Assembly (NCBI GenBank): GCA_032622095.1
Contig: CP136066.1
Location: forward strand, 104,371,319-104,435,318
From: Siphonodentalium dalli
Lineage: Eukaryota > Mollusca > Scaphopoda > Gadilida > Siphonodentaliidae
Length of the DNA stretch: 64,000 nucleotides
Reading direction: 5' to 3'
The position numbers were made by a program, and so were the translations under genes. The stretch's first letter is position 1, and each line of letters opens with the position of its first letter. The notes beneath the pieces are model-generated. The model was not told the origin of the DNA. It searched no databases and worked only from the letters and a program-made list of their open reading frames with translations. Positions 47,480-59,829 of this stretch are shown here, in pieces.

Positions 47480-48839
47480 ATAAACCCACGGAAACGAACG
47501 TAAATAAATATTTGAGTTATCGTACCTTATATAATAAACTAATCAGAAGGAATAAAAATATATACTATACAAATATTCTAGAAGTAAATAAAAATAACTT
47601 AAAGAAAACATGGGAAATACTTAAGGGTGCATTGAAGATAAATGGAAACACAAATAATAGTACAAAGACCTTTACTGAAAACGGAATTGAACTTGAAAAT
47701 TCCAAACTCATATCGGAAAAGTTCAATGACTTTTTCTCAAAAATTGGGCCGGAAACTAGCCAACTCAATGAACATGAAAATGACTCTCATTTTACAGATT
47801 TTCTTCATAACCGCAAACCAGACGACATCAATTTCAAAATAATTCCGACCTCTATACAGGAGATCATCCTCACATGTTTTTCTATGACTGGGAAATTATC
47901 AAGGGATTTCAACGGTATATCAACTAAAGTTATCAAGGAAACAATTGAGGAGATAGCCCCAGCATTATTGCATATTTTTAACTTGTCCCTAACAAAATGA
48001 AAATTTCTAAAGTAGTCCCGATCCCAAAAAATAATACCACTTATGAAATCTCCAACTACAGACCTATCAGCATTCTTCCAGCTATCTCTAAAATTCTCGA
48101 AAAAATAATGCATAAACGATTACTAGACTTCTTAAATGAACAAAACATACTCTATAAACACCAATACGGCTTCCGTCCTAATCATTCAACCTTCCATCCT
48201 GTATTACACCTCCTCGATCAAGTTGTCTCAAATAATGACAAAATGACAAGAGATTCCACTTTAGCCCTATTTCTCGACCTCTCAAAAGCATTTGACACGA
48301 TAAATCACGATATCTTACTTCATAAACTAGATCACTATGGCATACGGGGCACATCATACTCATGGTTTCAGAGCTATCTGCAAAATAGAAGGCAATATGT
48401 TGAACTCAATGGTACCAAATATAAATTAACGGAAGTGACGTGTGGAGTGCCCCAGGGTTCAATACTGGGACCGATAATTTTCTTAATTTACGTTTACGAT
48501 ATGTCCAATTCGACAACCATGGATATCTTATCATACGCGGACGATACGACTCTAGTAACTGGTGGAAAAAATGGCGTCCTTGTAGAAAGTGATGTGAATA
48601 ATGAGTTACGCAACATATTCGCTTGGTGCTGTAGCAATAAGTTAGTGATCAATACTAAAAAAAGCAACTATATGCTAATACACCCAGAGAACAATGATGA
48701 CAAATGGAACTTCATAAAGGTTTACTTAAATAATACGGAACTAAATAAGATAGGAAATCTTGAGCACGAATCCTCCACAAAATTCTTAGGAATCAATATA
48801 GATGAAAACCTGACCTTAAAACATTATATTATGCTCTAA
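47476..48839 (+). pseudogene. LINE ORF2, linker and reverse transcriptase
   Basis: The frame 47476-48000 carries the linker (NDFFSKIGPETS, FNGISTKVIKE, LLHIFNLSL). The next frame (47997-48839) starts at KISKVVPIPK, so the few residues that usually separate these words are missing. RT blocks follow: NYRPISILPAISKILEK, QYGFRPNHST, FLDLSKAFDTINHD, CGVPQGSILGP, the catalytic SYADDTTLV (YADD at 48534-48545), NKLVINTKKS and TKFLGINIDENLTLK. The frame then stops because about 30 codons of the thumb region are deleted. Confidence 0.95.
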
Positions 48840-49336
48840 TACAAAGCCATCTTGTCTACGGTGTTCAAATATGGGGACACGTCCCAGCGGTAAAAAAAAT
48901 CTTCATGCTTCAAAAACGCGCGATACGAGTTTTATGTAATAAGAAATATAGAAGCCACACAGAACCTCTTTTTAAAAAAGAAAATATACTCAAAATCTAC
49001 GACATCCACAAAGTGCAAGCGGCTGTTTTCATGCATGATTGGTATTATATGCGCTTAATAGAATCATTCACCGACATGTTTACGAAACGCAAAACCGGAC
49101 CAAACACCCGGCAAAAGCACCCACTATTTTTTTTTAAACCAAGAACATCTTGGTCCCAACAACTACCATTCTATTCTTATCCAACTATATGGAACAACTT
49201 AGATAACGAATTTACATCATACCAATCCAGACACACATTCAAACGCCGTTTACATGCCGACTGCATTAAAAAATATGCTGCAACAATTAAATGCAACAAT
49301 CAAAGGTGTCCCGACTGTGTGGTAGCTCGTCAATAA
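48840..49336 (+). pseudogene. LINE ORF2, C-terminal part
   Basis: After the deletion the sequence reads LYYALIQSHLVYGVQIWG, then LQKRAIRVLCNKKYRSHT, the standard post-thumb words. Further on are YDIHKVQAAVFMH, the WNNL word and FKRRLHADC with a closing C.....C..C pattern (QRCPDC) near the stop at 49334-49336. The fragment at 18971-19804 shares this Cys tail (KGCPDC). The role of the tail is presumed to be nucleic acid binding. Confidence 0.9.
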
Positions 49337-49688
49337 GTGACTTCCCCTATATCGCAATCCACAACCTCACTCAGCACATTCCTACTCGACTTTCAAGGAA
49401 CATCCCACTGACAAGAAAGAGACAAACCATCGAGTAACCAATAATCGATTTATCTAGACGTGCATATAATCCAGTTAAATGCAACCATTGTGAGATACAT
49501 AATTATTTAGCCGTGCATTGTACAATGAATCTTGACCGCCTATCGTAACATCTTTTCATCTTTATGGGGGCGGCAGTAAGACAGTCTAGCCTGACTATGC
49601 CACCCCCTCGAATATACAATGTAATATTTGTCAAATGTATCATGCATTAATATGTGTATATTTAAATAAAATATCCTATCCTATCCTA

Positions 49689-51142
49689 AGATGGACGAGC
49701 GAAATGATAACAAATAAGATACACACTATATATCGGATTAACTTGGATTGGTATCATATGAAAGCATCTAAAATGGCGGTATGAATGTTATGTATGAAAA
49801 TGTCATCTCATACGCAAATGATTTTTGTAAAATCAAAATGAATTTTTATCTGAACCCCTAAATGACATATGTAGATTGTTGAAATGACCATCTCGTAACC
49901 TATTAGCAGCGTTTGTTACGTGCATATGTGACCAAGGAACACAGAACGACAATGTCGTGGGCTCTGACATATCTCGACTGCATTGGCGGAGCTGTAACGT
50001 AAATAGGATTCATTGTAGCCTATTATTAGCGACGTACCAGCATGCACGCTGTGAAGGTTTACTCAATTTCATGCACACATACCTACTCATCAATAGCCAC
50101 ATGGGACCGATATTTTTAAATTATATATAACATTACGAAATTAACGTCATCGCAAATCGTAAACGCAATAAAACAATCATCATATCTCGGTAATTATCAT
50201 CTTTCTAGTATAGCCATCTAGAACAAAACATAAACCGTCGACAAACGGGCTGTCAGATATGTCAGATATGTACATGTACCGCAAATGAACTGCGATTACG
50301 GCAAGTCCAGCTAAACATCATACACCGCGACAGGTGGATTGATGTGTGTATATAACCCCCAACCAAAGGTAATTACACATGGAGTTGAATGTGGTTTAGT
50401 ATGAATTTTTCCTCGTCTGAATTCAGTGCACGACATAAACGACTAAGGACACCATGTAAATATCTCTTCCTGTTAATGGGATATACCTTCTATTTCTCTT
50501 CTTTTTGCGATGTCTATACAAATATTCTAGTGTGATTAGAATAATTGTGTCATCAGATACAACTTCCATTCTAGAAAATAATGTTATAAAACAACACTTC
50601 TGACGTAGAGAGTTCCATGTTTAAGCTACCAGCTCTCGCGGCGATGAGAAAAAAATTGTTAGTCGCTCGGTTATCGCTGCCACTTGCATGTGTAACCAGC
50701 ATTAGTATATAGTTCACAAGTTGCAAATGTCATGCCTGAAACAAAGGAAGTTGGTAAATTCGGATCGATAAATAAGCTGGTATTGTTCTGACAGTTTAAT
50801 TCTCGAACCACGATGTCTGTACTTAATATCTCTGTATTAATTACTCATTAACGAATAGTCTCCTCGGGAATTGCTCACATAATAAATTCAACAACTTTGT
50901 TGAACTTATTATTTGAACATATCCCGCCAATGAATATGGATTATTCTACACTTGAATTATCACTTCATCTGGCTGTCGTCGGCTCATAAATTATTAATAT
51001 ACAAATATTTCCTGGTTATAGAAGATCAGTTGACTATTACTTGTTAGACTTCTTCCTAATTGATTTATTTATTTAGCCTTCCTAATTGATTGATTTATTC
51101 TACCACCAATAACACATGGTATATGGCAGTACATATATGAAT
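49689..51142. other. No recognisable gene
   Basis: AT-rich. A short duplication, CTTCCTAATTGATT, occurs twice at 51052-51095. Nothing else noted. Confidence 0.45.
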
Positions 51143-53600
51143 ACTAGCAGGGTTACCCGGCGTTGCCCATGTTAAAGTGATGTGAAACACTCTGCTGTGG
51201 ACATTTTGTGGGAATAGAACATGCTCTTGCTCAAAATGTTACACGTTTTGCCATAAATTGTATGTCCAGATAGGATCACTAACGTTAGTCTTATATATAC
51301 ATGGATCAAATAGTAGTGGCTCACCTTGTGGGAGTGATTGTCCTTTTGTTTATCGCGAGTAATTCGTCCCACCAGTAATAAAGTATTTATTTACAACTAA
51401 GCCTACTTCAGATGTTATCATTTTTAAACTGTATACTCCACGTTGTTGGAATTGACGTCTGTTTTCTTTTGTTTTTTCTCTTTCTATATTATATTGGTAT
51501 AAAACATGAACATTAGTTAAAGACGACGACAATTTGGTTTTACATAGAGACGTATAAATCAATCTTCTGGGTTTGACTAATATTTTGAGTACACATGGTT
51601 ATCATATCTCCATATCATATGTTTTAAAGAAATGTCCAGGCGCTCCTCTATTCATGTTGCTATATATAATGGCTAACTAATCTCACGTTAAAATAAATGT
51701 TGTTATATATCAGCTATACATGTATCTGACACAGCGAGATTTTTAAGTTGTTCGCAGATGTACCCTTGTCAGATGTCAGTATGGGAGAATCGTGAAATGT
51801 CATGTGTTACTGACTTTTCTTTTATCGCAGAAGAAACTATAGTTGACTGCACACTGTGACCATTATTTTTATCAGATCTTCTATACATGTCCATCTCTCT
51901 TGATAATTTGTATCTTTTTTGTGGAAAATATCTTGAATGGGAATGACTCAATTTTGTTATAATACATGAACCATTCTAAAATGCCATCCTCTGACGGTTC
52001 AATGTCCCTCATTATGCAAGAATGTAGGTATCTCTTAAATAGAATGATACATATAATGTTAATGCTTTCTTCCATGTATCTGTTTTTGCTAGCTCACTAT
52101 ATCACCCCCGTGTACGTAGTATCGCCAAACCCGAGGGTATCACCAAACCAGACCATGCGGTTTTGATAATTGAACATATCTTACCTTAGTTTAATCTATA
52201 TATCTCCCAGTTAAATGGTGATATCCACTATTCAAAACATAATTTCGCAAAGTGGAATGTTCCCTCAATCGGATAGCGACCATAGCTTGCTCTCACCCCG
52301 ATACATTTAATAGAAATTCTGGCTCATTTACGATTTTATCATAAAGAGTAGACACTTTTTGACGTTAGGTAGTTAGTTTGAAACATAATGATCACCCATA
52401 TATACCGGATAATGGGTGTATCAATAGAAAAATATATGTTTAATTAACTATAAAATTGTCCAGCCTGCGTCCAAGTGTGGTACCCACCATAATTTCCGAT
52501 ATCAAAGCCACAGATCGAGATGTCGCCAAACCAGATCTGGGATGTCAAAGATGCGAATGATATTCTTCACATTTTGACCGTTTCTGCTTAAAAATATCCC
52601 AATTATCATTCGGACAGGCCGGCACATGGATCATCTTTAGGGTGGGGTGCATGGGCAAGGGTGAAAACCACACCATTAGATTCCTCATATCATGGAGATT
52701 ATGTATAAGTTTGGTGGAAATCGGCAACACAATTTGTTTCTGCCCCACCCACTTTCTGCCTCTGACAACAACATCGTCACTTTAGATAATTCTAACCCAA
52801 ACCATTAGCTTCCTCGTAAATATTTACCATTGGTAGACCACTTTGTTGCCATCTAGATTGTCCCTGTGAATTTATATGGAACACAGACAGACAGACATAT
52901 AGACATTCCCAAATATAGATATAAGATAACATACACTAATATATTTACATACTAGAAGGTGACACGACTTCGTCCGGGCTTTGACCTTGAATTGACCATT
53001 TTGAAGGTCAAGGTCAGGTGGGGTAACGATTTGACCCGTCCAAAACACTTCCCGAACAAAAGTACCAGACAAACGTACCCGTCGAAATCCATCCGGTTTT
53101 ACCCGATTTGACCTCGAATTGATCATTTTGAAGGTCAAGGTTAGGTCGGGGTCACGATTTGACCCGTCCAAAACACTCAGTGGACAAAAATGACCACATG
53201 TATCACCCGTCGAAATCCCATCAAAATTCGCGATTTGACCTTGAATTGACCCGATTTCAAGGTCACGTCGCACGGGCAAATGAATAGGCTTATGAGACTC
53301 CCCGGCCGAAAGTACCCACACATACCAAGTTTCATCGAAATCCCGTGATATTCGGGCGTTTGACCTTGAAATTACCCGATTTCAAGGTCAAGGTCACGTC
53401 GTACGGGCAAATTAATAGGCCTATGTCACTCCCCGGCCGAAAATACCCCCACATACCAAGTTTTATCGAAATCGGGTCAGCCGTTTTCGAGTCCATCGAT
53501 TACAGACAAACACACACACACAAACACCCCCCCCCCCCCCCCCATCACACACACAGACACACACACATACATATCTTCCAAAAATATATAATAGATATAC
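51143..53600 (+). repeat. Dispersed repeat starting TAGCAGGGTTACCCGGCG, with GGTCAAGGTCA units and CA tail
   Basis: Near 51143 the sequence TAGCAGGGTTACCCGGCGTT matches a repeat head I remember from many invertebrate genomes. At 52975-53500 several 130-150-bp diverged units follow, each with TTGACCTTGAATTGACC, TTTGAAGGTCAAGGTCA, GTCGAAATCC and CCCCGGCCGAAA-TACCC. They end with GTCAGCCGTTTTCGAGTCC and an ACAGACAAACACACAC tail, as SINE- or LINE-like repeats do. Whether head and tail belong to one element is uncertain; an ACAGACAGACAGACAT word near 52880 could be another end. Unit-derived open frames (52872-53321, 53345-53620) are not genes. Confidence 0.55.
53510..53570. repeat. (CA)n tracts around a run of 17 C
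   Basis: CA repeats, C17 at 53527-53543, then more CA. Such a tract is prone to assembly and slippage error. Confidence 0.95.
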
Positions 53601-55653
53601 AAAGCTGGATATCATATTGAAGCGACTTAGTTACTTTGGTTATTTTATGAATAGGTTCAATGCAGTAGCATTTTCGTTTTTAACAATCAAACAGGATTTA
53701 CATAACATAACGGAAATGCCAATATCTCTTTACGTTATGTTCTGTACCTCCGGCTTCACTGCTTCCCCTCATGCAAGTGTCGTAGCAGGGAATATAGCCG
53801 GGACGCATATTCGTACCGATGCACATCTTTATTTCCGATTACATGTATTTACAATTCTGAATTTAACAAACTCTAAGCCCAGGCGGACTAACATTGCCAT
53901 GCCTGGGCCAGAAAATACAAGCATATGGTTGCTACATGTCAAAATGTATCATTCGTAAATCTCTCCTATATATCCAATCCGCAAATGTCCCTCTCTAAAA
54001 GCAAGTCCTATTCTGACGATTTGGTTCGACTTTTAAACCAATTGCTCAAACGCTGATTATACAGAATTGCCTATTGTCAATTCTATATGGATATTCGGGT
54101 GACCATCTCGATAGCATGCCATATGTGTACCAAACATTCCATCTCTTTTCTCATATTTAGATAATTGTCATTTGGACACAATATCTCTGCTTGTGCAATT
54201 CTCCATTGCACGCAGGCTGTTTATTAGTTGTAATTTAGAATCAGATGACCACCGGCTGTCACTAGGACTAGGTGTGGTGTCTCAATGCGCAATTTGACTA
54301 TGCGTCCCTATTCACTAAGGCAAATACTCCTCGGCAAACCAAAACAAACTTTTATTAATCGCTGGTGCTAATCGGTTGTTATATGTAAAACATAGACCAT
54401 ATCGATGCCTTCATGTTTGATATTATCTTACACAATCAACATTTTCGAAACCCCATCATCATTTCAGTATATAGAGGATAATAGGTAAAACTACGATAAA
54501 CAATTTAAGTGACAAGTCAATAGATATTAAGTTCATATATTTTGTTTAAGAGTCCGTACATAGCCCTTATTGCTACCGTGTACGTTTTCTTCACTGCTTG
54601 ACAAAATCGTCCGAATATGAAAACAAATATATCTATAGGTACTGAAACTCGAGGACCGTGTCCGTGTTCAAATTGTCCCCAGTCATTAAAAAGCAGGAAC
54701 ATTTTTTCCTCATTACTCCTACTATAATTATAACCTTCGTGTTTACATCCTGACATTTAATCAATCAACCCGCTTCCGACCACGTGCCAATCGACAAAAC
54801 ACATTGTCGCGAGCTCTCCCACGAGACTACATAGTGTCGACCGCCTGATGTGATATGGGGTCAATTTAACAACGATTACCGAGACCATAGTGACCTGCGA
54901 AGCTTATACCGAACGGAATTAGCAGGATGACTCAACGAAAACAATGGAGAAAGCACCCATATGGCATCATGACTCAGTGCAATGTCGACACACATGTACG
55001 TGTACATGACAAGACACAGGTATTAAGTTATCGAATAACGAACTATTTGTCACCCTTGCTTTCGAGAAAAACGGAGATTTGTCGTCGTTTCTCTCAGGTG
55101 GGCGATAAATCCCCGTGTCTAGATCTCACTTTAGCGTGGACGACAACTATTACATTACCCCCGAATCAACAGGGGGAGGTCAGTGAACAAACATAATCGT
55201 TAACACATGATACATTATATACAAGATATGGTATAAGAATCAAATATAACATAAACAATGACGATAGTCGCTGATTCACAGACACATATGCAAATATATT
55301 CTAAGAACGGGGTGTTGATACGTTAAAATATTCCCAGAGCGTCCAATTATATGTCATATTATCTCTCAGAGATCAATTAATTCTCATTTCTATGTATGAA
55401 TCGAATAGTTGATGCCTCTTTCTGGTGATTAATATCTGACATAAACTCTTAAATCAGTAGTGCCACGCTTGAATCTACATTCGGTGTATTTGTGGCAATG
55501 ACAGAGTACATGTAGCTTGTGCTCATCTCCCACTTCACCCATATTTGCATAAAAACGAAGGACGTGGCAACTAGGACGGGGTGTGTCTATCAATCACAGC
55601 CCTTCAGCAACTACAACAGAATTGTCAATCTTGGAACTTTTATGTCGGGCACA
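53601..55653. other. No recognised gene
   Basis: The open frame 53617-53958 (113 codons, plus) is not recognised. Others are shorter. No repeat structure was seen. Confidence 0.45.
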
Positions 55654-56849
55654 TACACTGTTAGAAAATCATGTGAAACTTTACGGCATAAAGTGCCGGC
55701 AGCTATGACAACGTTAGAAACAACCGTACACTTTACGGTAAATCCGCTTTTATAATTTAACTACAAATTCCGTAAATTCTTACAGTTAATGTTATTATTT
55801 CCCCGTAAATTTATGGCTCAATACCCCGTATAAAATAGCGGTATTTATGTTAATAATGTCAATTTTCCGTAAATATCGCAAAAGTAATTGTGATTGAAGT
55901 TAATTAGCTCATAAGATTAATTAAACTGTTTATGTCCGCGTGGCCCCGTCGAGCACAATAGATGCCAAATCCCTCGACCGGACATAAACAGATTAATAGA
56001 CATAGACACGAATTCTCAGTTGATGGACAATCACATTACGCAAGCACATGTACTGTAATTGGTCAAAATGAGGTTACAAATCATTAAAAGCTCACTAAAA
56101 TATGATAGCTGTGCAGGTTGGTATTAAATACTAGGTATTTGATCTTTGTTGAATGTTGCTGTCTTCATTCAATCTTCAATTATGCTATTTGATCATTGGC
56201 AAACAGGCAGTGGCATAATTGTAGGGCTACATAAACATGCAGGTATACTGAATGATGTGGCACACATTATAACAGAGTACAGAGGGTAATGTCCAATATC
56301 CAAAACCTTTTCAGAGATCAATTTAATGCATGTATCAATATCTATATAGTTAAATGGAAACACAGATGTAATTGCGATACATGATTGAATGATCAATTGA
56401 CCACATACCCACTAACCGCATATATATTCTAAAACATTTATTCCATATGAACTTTTGAATTACGAGTAATACTAATTTCGACTGATATAAAACAAACGAA
56501 TCGGGTCTCTAAGGCATAAAGAAACAGATCACAGTTGTAACTCAAATCCTATGTTACTTAAAGTAAAGATTTAAATTGGCATACTTGTTCTGTTATGAAA
56601 TAATCCAGTCACCCACACACTTCGTCTCTTAATGCATACTAGTGGGGTGCATACCACATGCATATATCACAATACGATCAGTCGCCGTCAGGTAGTTGGA
56701 ATCTGTTGGATTGAAACATTCAACAGTGAAGACTATAGCAGACTCAGTAATAACTATGCGATGATTGGCTACAAGGTCCTCATAGTCACAAATGTTTCGA
56801 TAACAAAATGATCATGATGCATCGGTCAGTCACTCAGTGTAATACTAAT

Positions 56850-57204
56850 GCTGCAGGGGTCATTCTCACCAGAAAAAGTGCTGAAGGGTACACAGGTTTT
56901 GAAAAAGTGCTGAAGGGTACACAGGTTTTTAAAATGTGCTGAAGGATACACAGGGTTTGAAACCTAATTCTGAATCACTTTTAGTTTTCAAGGTTTGCCA
57001 TGATTTCTGTTAGAGAATAATTGTATATGTTCCAAGGAAAATTAAAATAAACTGAAAACGAACTGCTGAACGTGCGCCAGACTTCCAGAAACACAGTTAA
57101 AGTAACTGCATTAGTGCCGATCACAAACCCTGTGTACCCTTCAGCACATTTTCAAAACCTGTGTACCGTTCAGAACTTTTGTGTGTGAGAGTGACTCCTT
57201 CCAC
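56850..57204. mobile_element. 355-bp foldback element with 9-bp target duplication
   Basis: Direct repeats AATACTAAT flank it (56841-56849 and 57205-57213). The left arm has GGGGTCATTCTCACC and then three tandem ~28-bp units (GTGCTGAAGGGTACACAGG plus TTTTGAAAAA). The right arm has two such units inverted and ends GTGAGAGTGACTCC. The terminal inverted repeat is imperfect. A 9-bp duplication fits Mutator-like (MULE) transposition, but this is inferred from length only. There is no coding capacity. Confidence 0.82.
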
Positions 57205-57448
57205 AATACTAATAATTGTACTGATTGTATGCGTGTATCGTAGCGAACAGTCAAAGAATTGTAATAACTCTAACATCTCATCAGTGATTGTGTGGAATTG
57301 GCTCCATGGTCATCCATCAGTTCATTCGAAAATGTTATTAGTGGGTGCATAGTCCACTTGTATGGTAGGACGTACTGTGTTCGATAGCTTCGGATTTTCG
57401 ATAATCGCGTGCCCGTATACATCACGACACTATCAGTGAGTCGCAGAC

Positions 57449-57848
57449 ATTAGTCTAGACAGAAATAGTCAAGACAATGCAATAGCAGACTCCGTAACTG
57501 GTCGATGACTTCAGACTTGTCACCAAGAAAGATCTTGTGAATCATTATGGTATCCTCTTGTGGAAGTATCTGTGTTTTGAAAGTTCAACATCAACACTCT
57601 AGTCGAGCCAAGTCCGACTGTGCGAATACAAGCACACGGAATTCCGATTAGTTTAGATAGAAACAGTAAAGACAATACAATAGCAGATTCCGTAACGGGG
57701 CGAAGACTTCAGACTTCAACAATAAAACTCTTGTGAATAATAATCAATTATTATGGTGTCTTTATCCTCTTGCAGTCTTGTGTAAGTATCTGTGTCGAGT
57801 CGAGTCAAGTCCGACAGTGAATAAAATCACATGGAATTCCGATGAAAC
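57449..57848 (+). repeat. Diverged tandem duplication, unit ~198 bp
   Basis: ATTAGTCTAGACAGAAA at 57449 and ATTAGTTTAGATAGAAA at 57647 begin two units that share CAATAGCAGA-TCCGTAAC, GACTTCAGACTT, CTTGTGAAT, CCTCTTG and GGAATTCCGAT. A third, weaker match to the middle lies near 56735. Confidence 0.8.
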
Positions 57849-59773
57849 TATTGCTTCTGGAATCATGGTAGGTTCCACCGTAATGACCGTGGCTGAGAAT
57901 TTAGACCAATATCACGGGTGCCGTTCCAGAAAAACTTACGAGATTTTTTAACAGTGTCATCAAATGAAAATGTCACTCCCACTCTAAGTTGAATTATTAT
58001 GACTTCCAACCAGTAGTCAGTGTGAAATACGTTAAATGTATAACAAAAGTCGAATAACTTCCCGCTTACGGTCAACGTTTTTTACAGAATGGCCATCAAT
58101 TGGAAATCCTCTGACCGTAATGGTATTAGCTTGAAAAAACCCAATAGTTGGAAGTCTTGATCTACCAGTAGGAAAATGGACGGCAACCGCTATGATATGT
58201 CACGATGTTGTCAGATTTACAACAAGACAGAAAGAACGCACTGAGTGTTAATTTCACTGGAAAATTACAAAATGCACATAGAAACCACCGACCATCGGAA
58301 AGCGTCTGACGTACTTACACAGATACACGAATTGGATTACATGTACATCCGCGGTGCGTGGATAAAAAAATCAGCGATTAGTGGGATTTTAACCAGCTTC
58401 GCCATCACTGGTTGGCCTATGTTGGCCTAATACACCATGCACCTTGCAAACTTACATGTATCTCCACCGGGGCAGTCACTAATGCGCGTTTTGTATTTGG
58501 CCGTCATACGTCATATCATCCGGGAAATGATACCCCACAGACGAGTGAGTCGACGAACTTATGACGGTGGCTCAGTCAGTATGATTCATAGGTTAGTAAG
58601 CCATTATAATTCGTCACACGCCATTTCTGAGTGTTTAGTTCTAACTTAGGGCCGTTGCGTCAAGGAGATTTTTACGCGAAGCATCGCCCAGCCCCCAATG
58701 ATTTACAGGTAATTGGAAAATGCATATCTGATAAAACATTAGATATAGGTTGCAACTGTTCTGATCACTTGATTTTCCAATCAATATTTAGTGTGAAACG
58801 CAAACAACACCGGTTGACACTCCATTGAATGTCCGTGTGATAGTGAACATACAATGCCAAATTTAATCAAGATCGATATCCAATAACACACGGCTGAGAT
58901 ACTCAGGCGAACGGGCAAGAATCAGTATTTCCAGATAAACTAAGATGAATAACTCTAGACCGGAGAATGCGAACAAAACCGTATGCCATTTCTTTGAAAG
59001 CACTTATGATTGTGGACGTTCATACCAAATTGCACCAAGAACATATAACCCACGATTGAGATATTTAGACAGACGGGCACAAAAACCAACGTTTCCATAT
59101 CCATCAACCTGTGGTTTAGATATCTGCTCGGACAGACAGTCGGACATCTCAACGCATGATGATACACCCACTAATTGTATATCTGAAAAGTATTTTTAAA
59201 AAGCGACCAAAGTTGATCACTTGTGGTGCTGTAAACTGTTTCAAACAAATCACCGTTATATTTGGTTAACATTATGTTAATCTAACGATCTCTTTTATTT
59301 TCGAGATAGCTATTTCAGAAACATTCAGTATTTTAGGATTATTATATTGACAAAATAACGGCGATGTTTTGATATTTAAAACAAAACTAAATATGTTAAT
59401 TTCATCGCACCCCGCAAGTGCACTCTCGTACGGAGGACGGGAGAACCGGACGCATGTAATCCAGTGTACCCGTGCACCATTTCCTTCGGTCATGGGGGTA
59501 AATTCTTTGGTCAGATTCCAAGCTGCAAAACAGAGTTCAGTCCCTCTATACGCTATGTTTGACCGCTGCCGGCATGTGTATTTTCGTAAATAAATCGAAA
59601 AAGGTTTATTGAAGTGTTTTGTCAGTTCCAATTCATTCTGGCTTGATCTAGACAATTTTCAAATGAATATGGACAGTTCAGTTTCTCAGAATGCAGAAAT
59701 AATTGTAACCCATAACAGTCTCAAATAGATAAATTGCGATTACGTCACATTATATGTAGATGCTGGCAGCGGT
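57849..59773. other. No recognised gene
   Basis: The minus frame 59272-59655 (127 codons) has a compositionally protein-like middle (around 59400-59560), but I cannot name it. The segments 58850-58940 and 59020-59110 resemble each other (GAGATA-T-AG-C-(G)ACGGGCA words), an old duplication. Confidence 0.4.
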
Positions 59774-59829
59774 AAGTCCTGCGTAAGGGACTGAACTCTA
59801 CAAGTCCTGAGTAGGGGACTGAACTCTGC
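59774..59829 (+). repeat. Two tandem 28-bp units
   Basis: AAGTCCTGCGTAAGGGACTG and AAGTCCTGAGTAGGGGACTG each start a 28-bp unit ending GAACTCT(A/G)C. Confidence 0.9.

Larger units (their letters stand above)
46323..49688 (+). mobile_element. Jockey/CR1-group non-LTR retrotransposon with (TATCC)n tail
   Basis: Endonuclease, reverse transcriptase and a C-terminal Cys-rich tail lie in order on the plus strand, then a 350-base 3' UTR with a GGGGGCGG...CCACCCCC inverted patch, ending in TATCCTATCCTATCC. The same tail ends the truncated copy at 18971-19804. The 5' boundary is unknown. Coding sequence changes frame at least four times and carries internal deletions, so it is inactive. Confidence 0.93.
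55656..57848. mobile_element. Second copy of the TA-flanked element, right end not found
   Basis: It starts CACTGTTAGAAAATCATG after TA, like the end at 4705. Internal blocks then follow in the same order as 4705-7380: GAGTAATACTAATTTCGAC at 56464 (5344 there), GGCATACTT...TCCAGTCAC, GTTGGAAT...GAACATTCAAC, a CAGACTCAGTAATAACT word, CATGATGCATC, and ATCACGACACTATCAGTGAGTC at 57421. No Tc1-like MITE is present at the corresponding place. A foldback element (56850-57204) and a tandem duplication lie inside. The end at 57848 is only where similarity was last noticed. Confidence 0.65.

Noticed and set aside
59272-59655. 127-codon minus-strand frame with protein-like composition
   Set aside because: I could not place it in any family, and the opposite strand is also open; recorded as unassigned.
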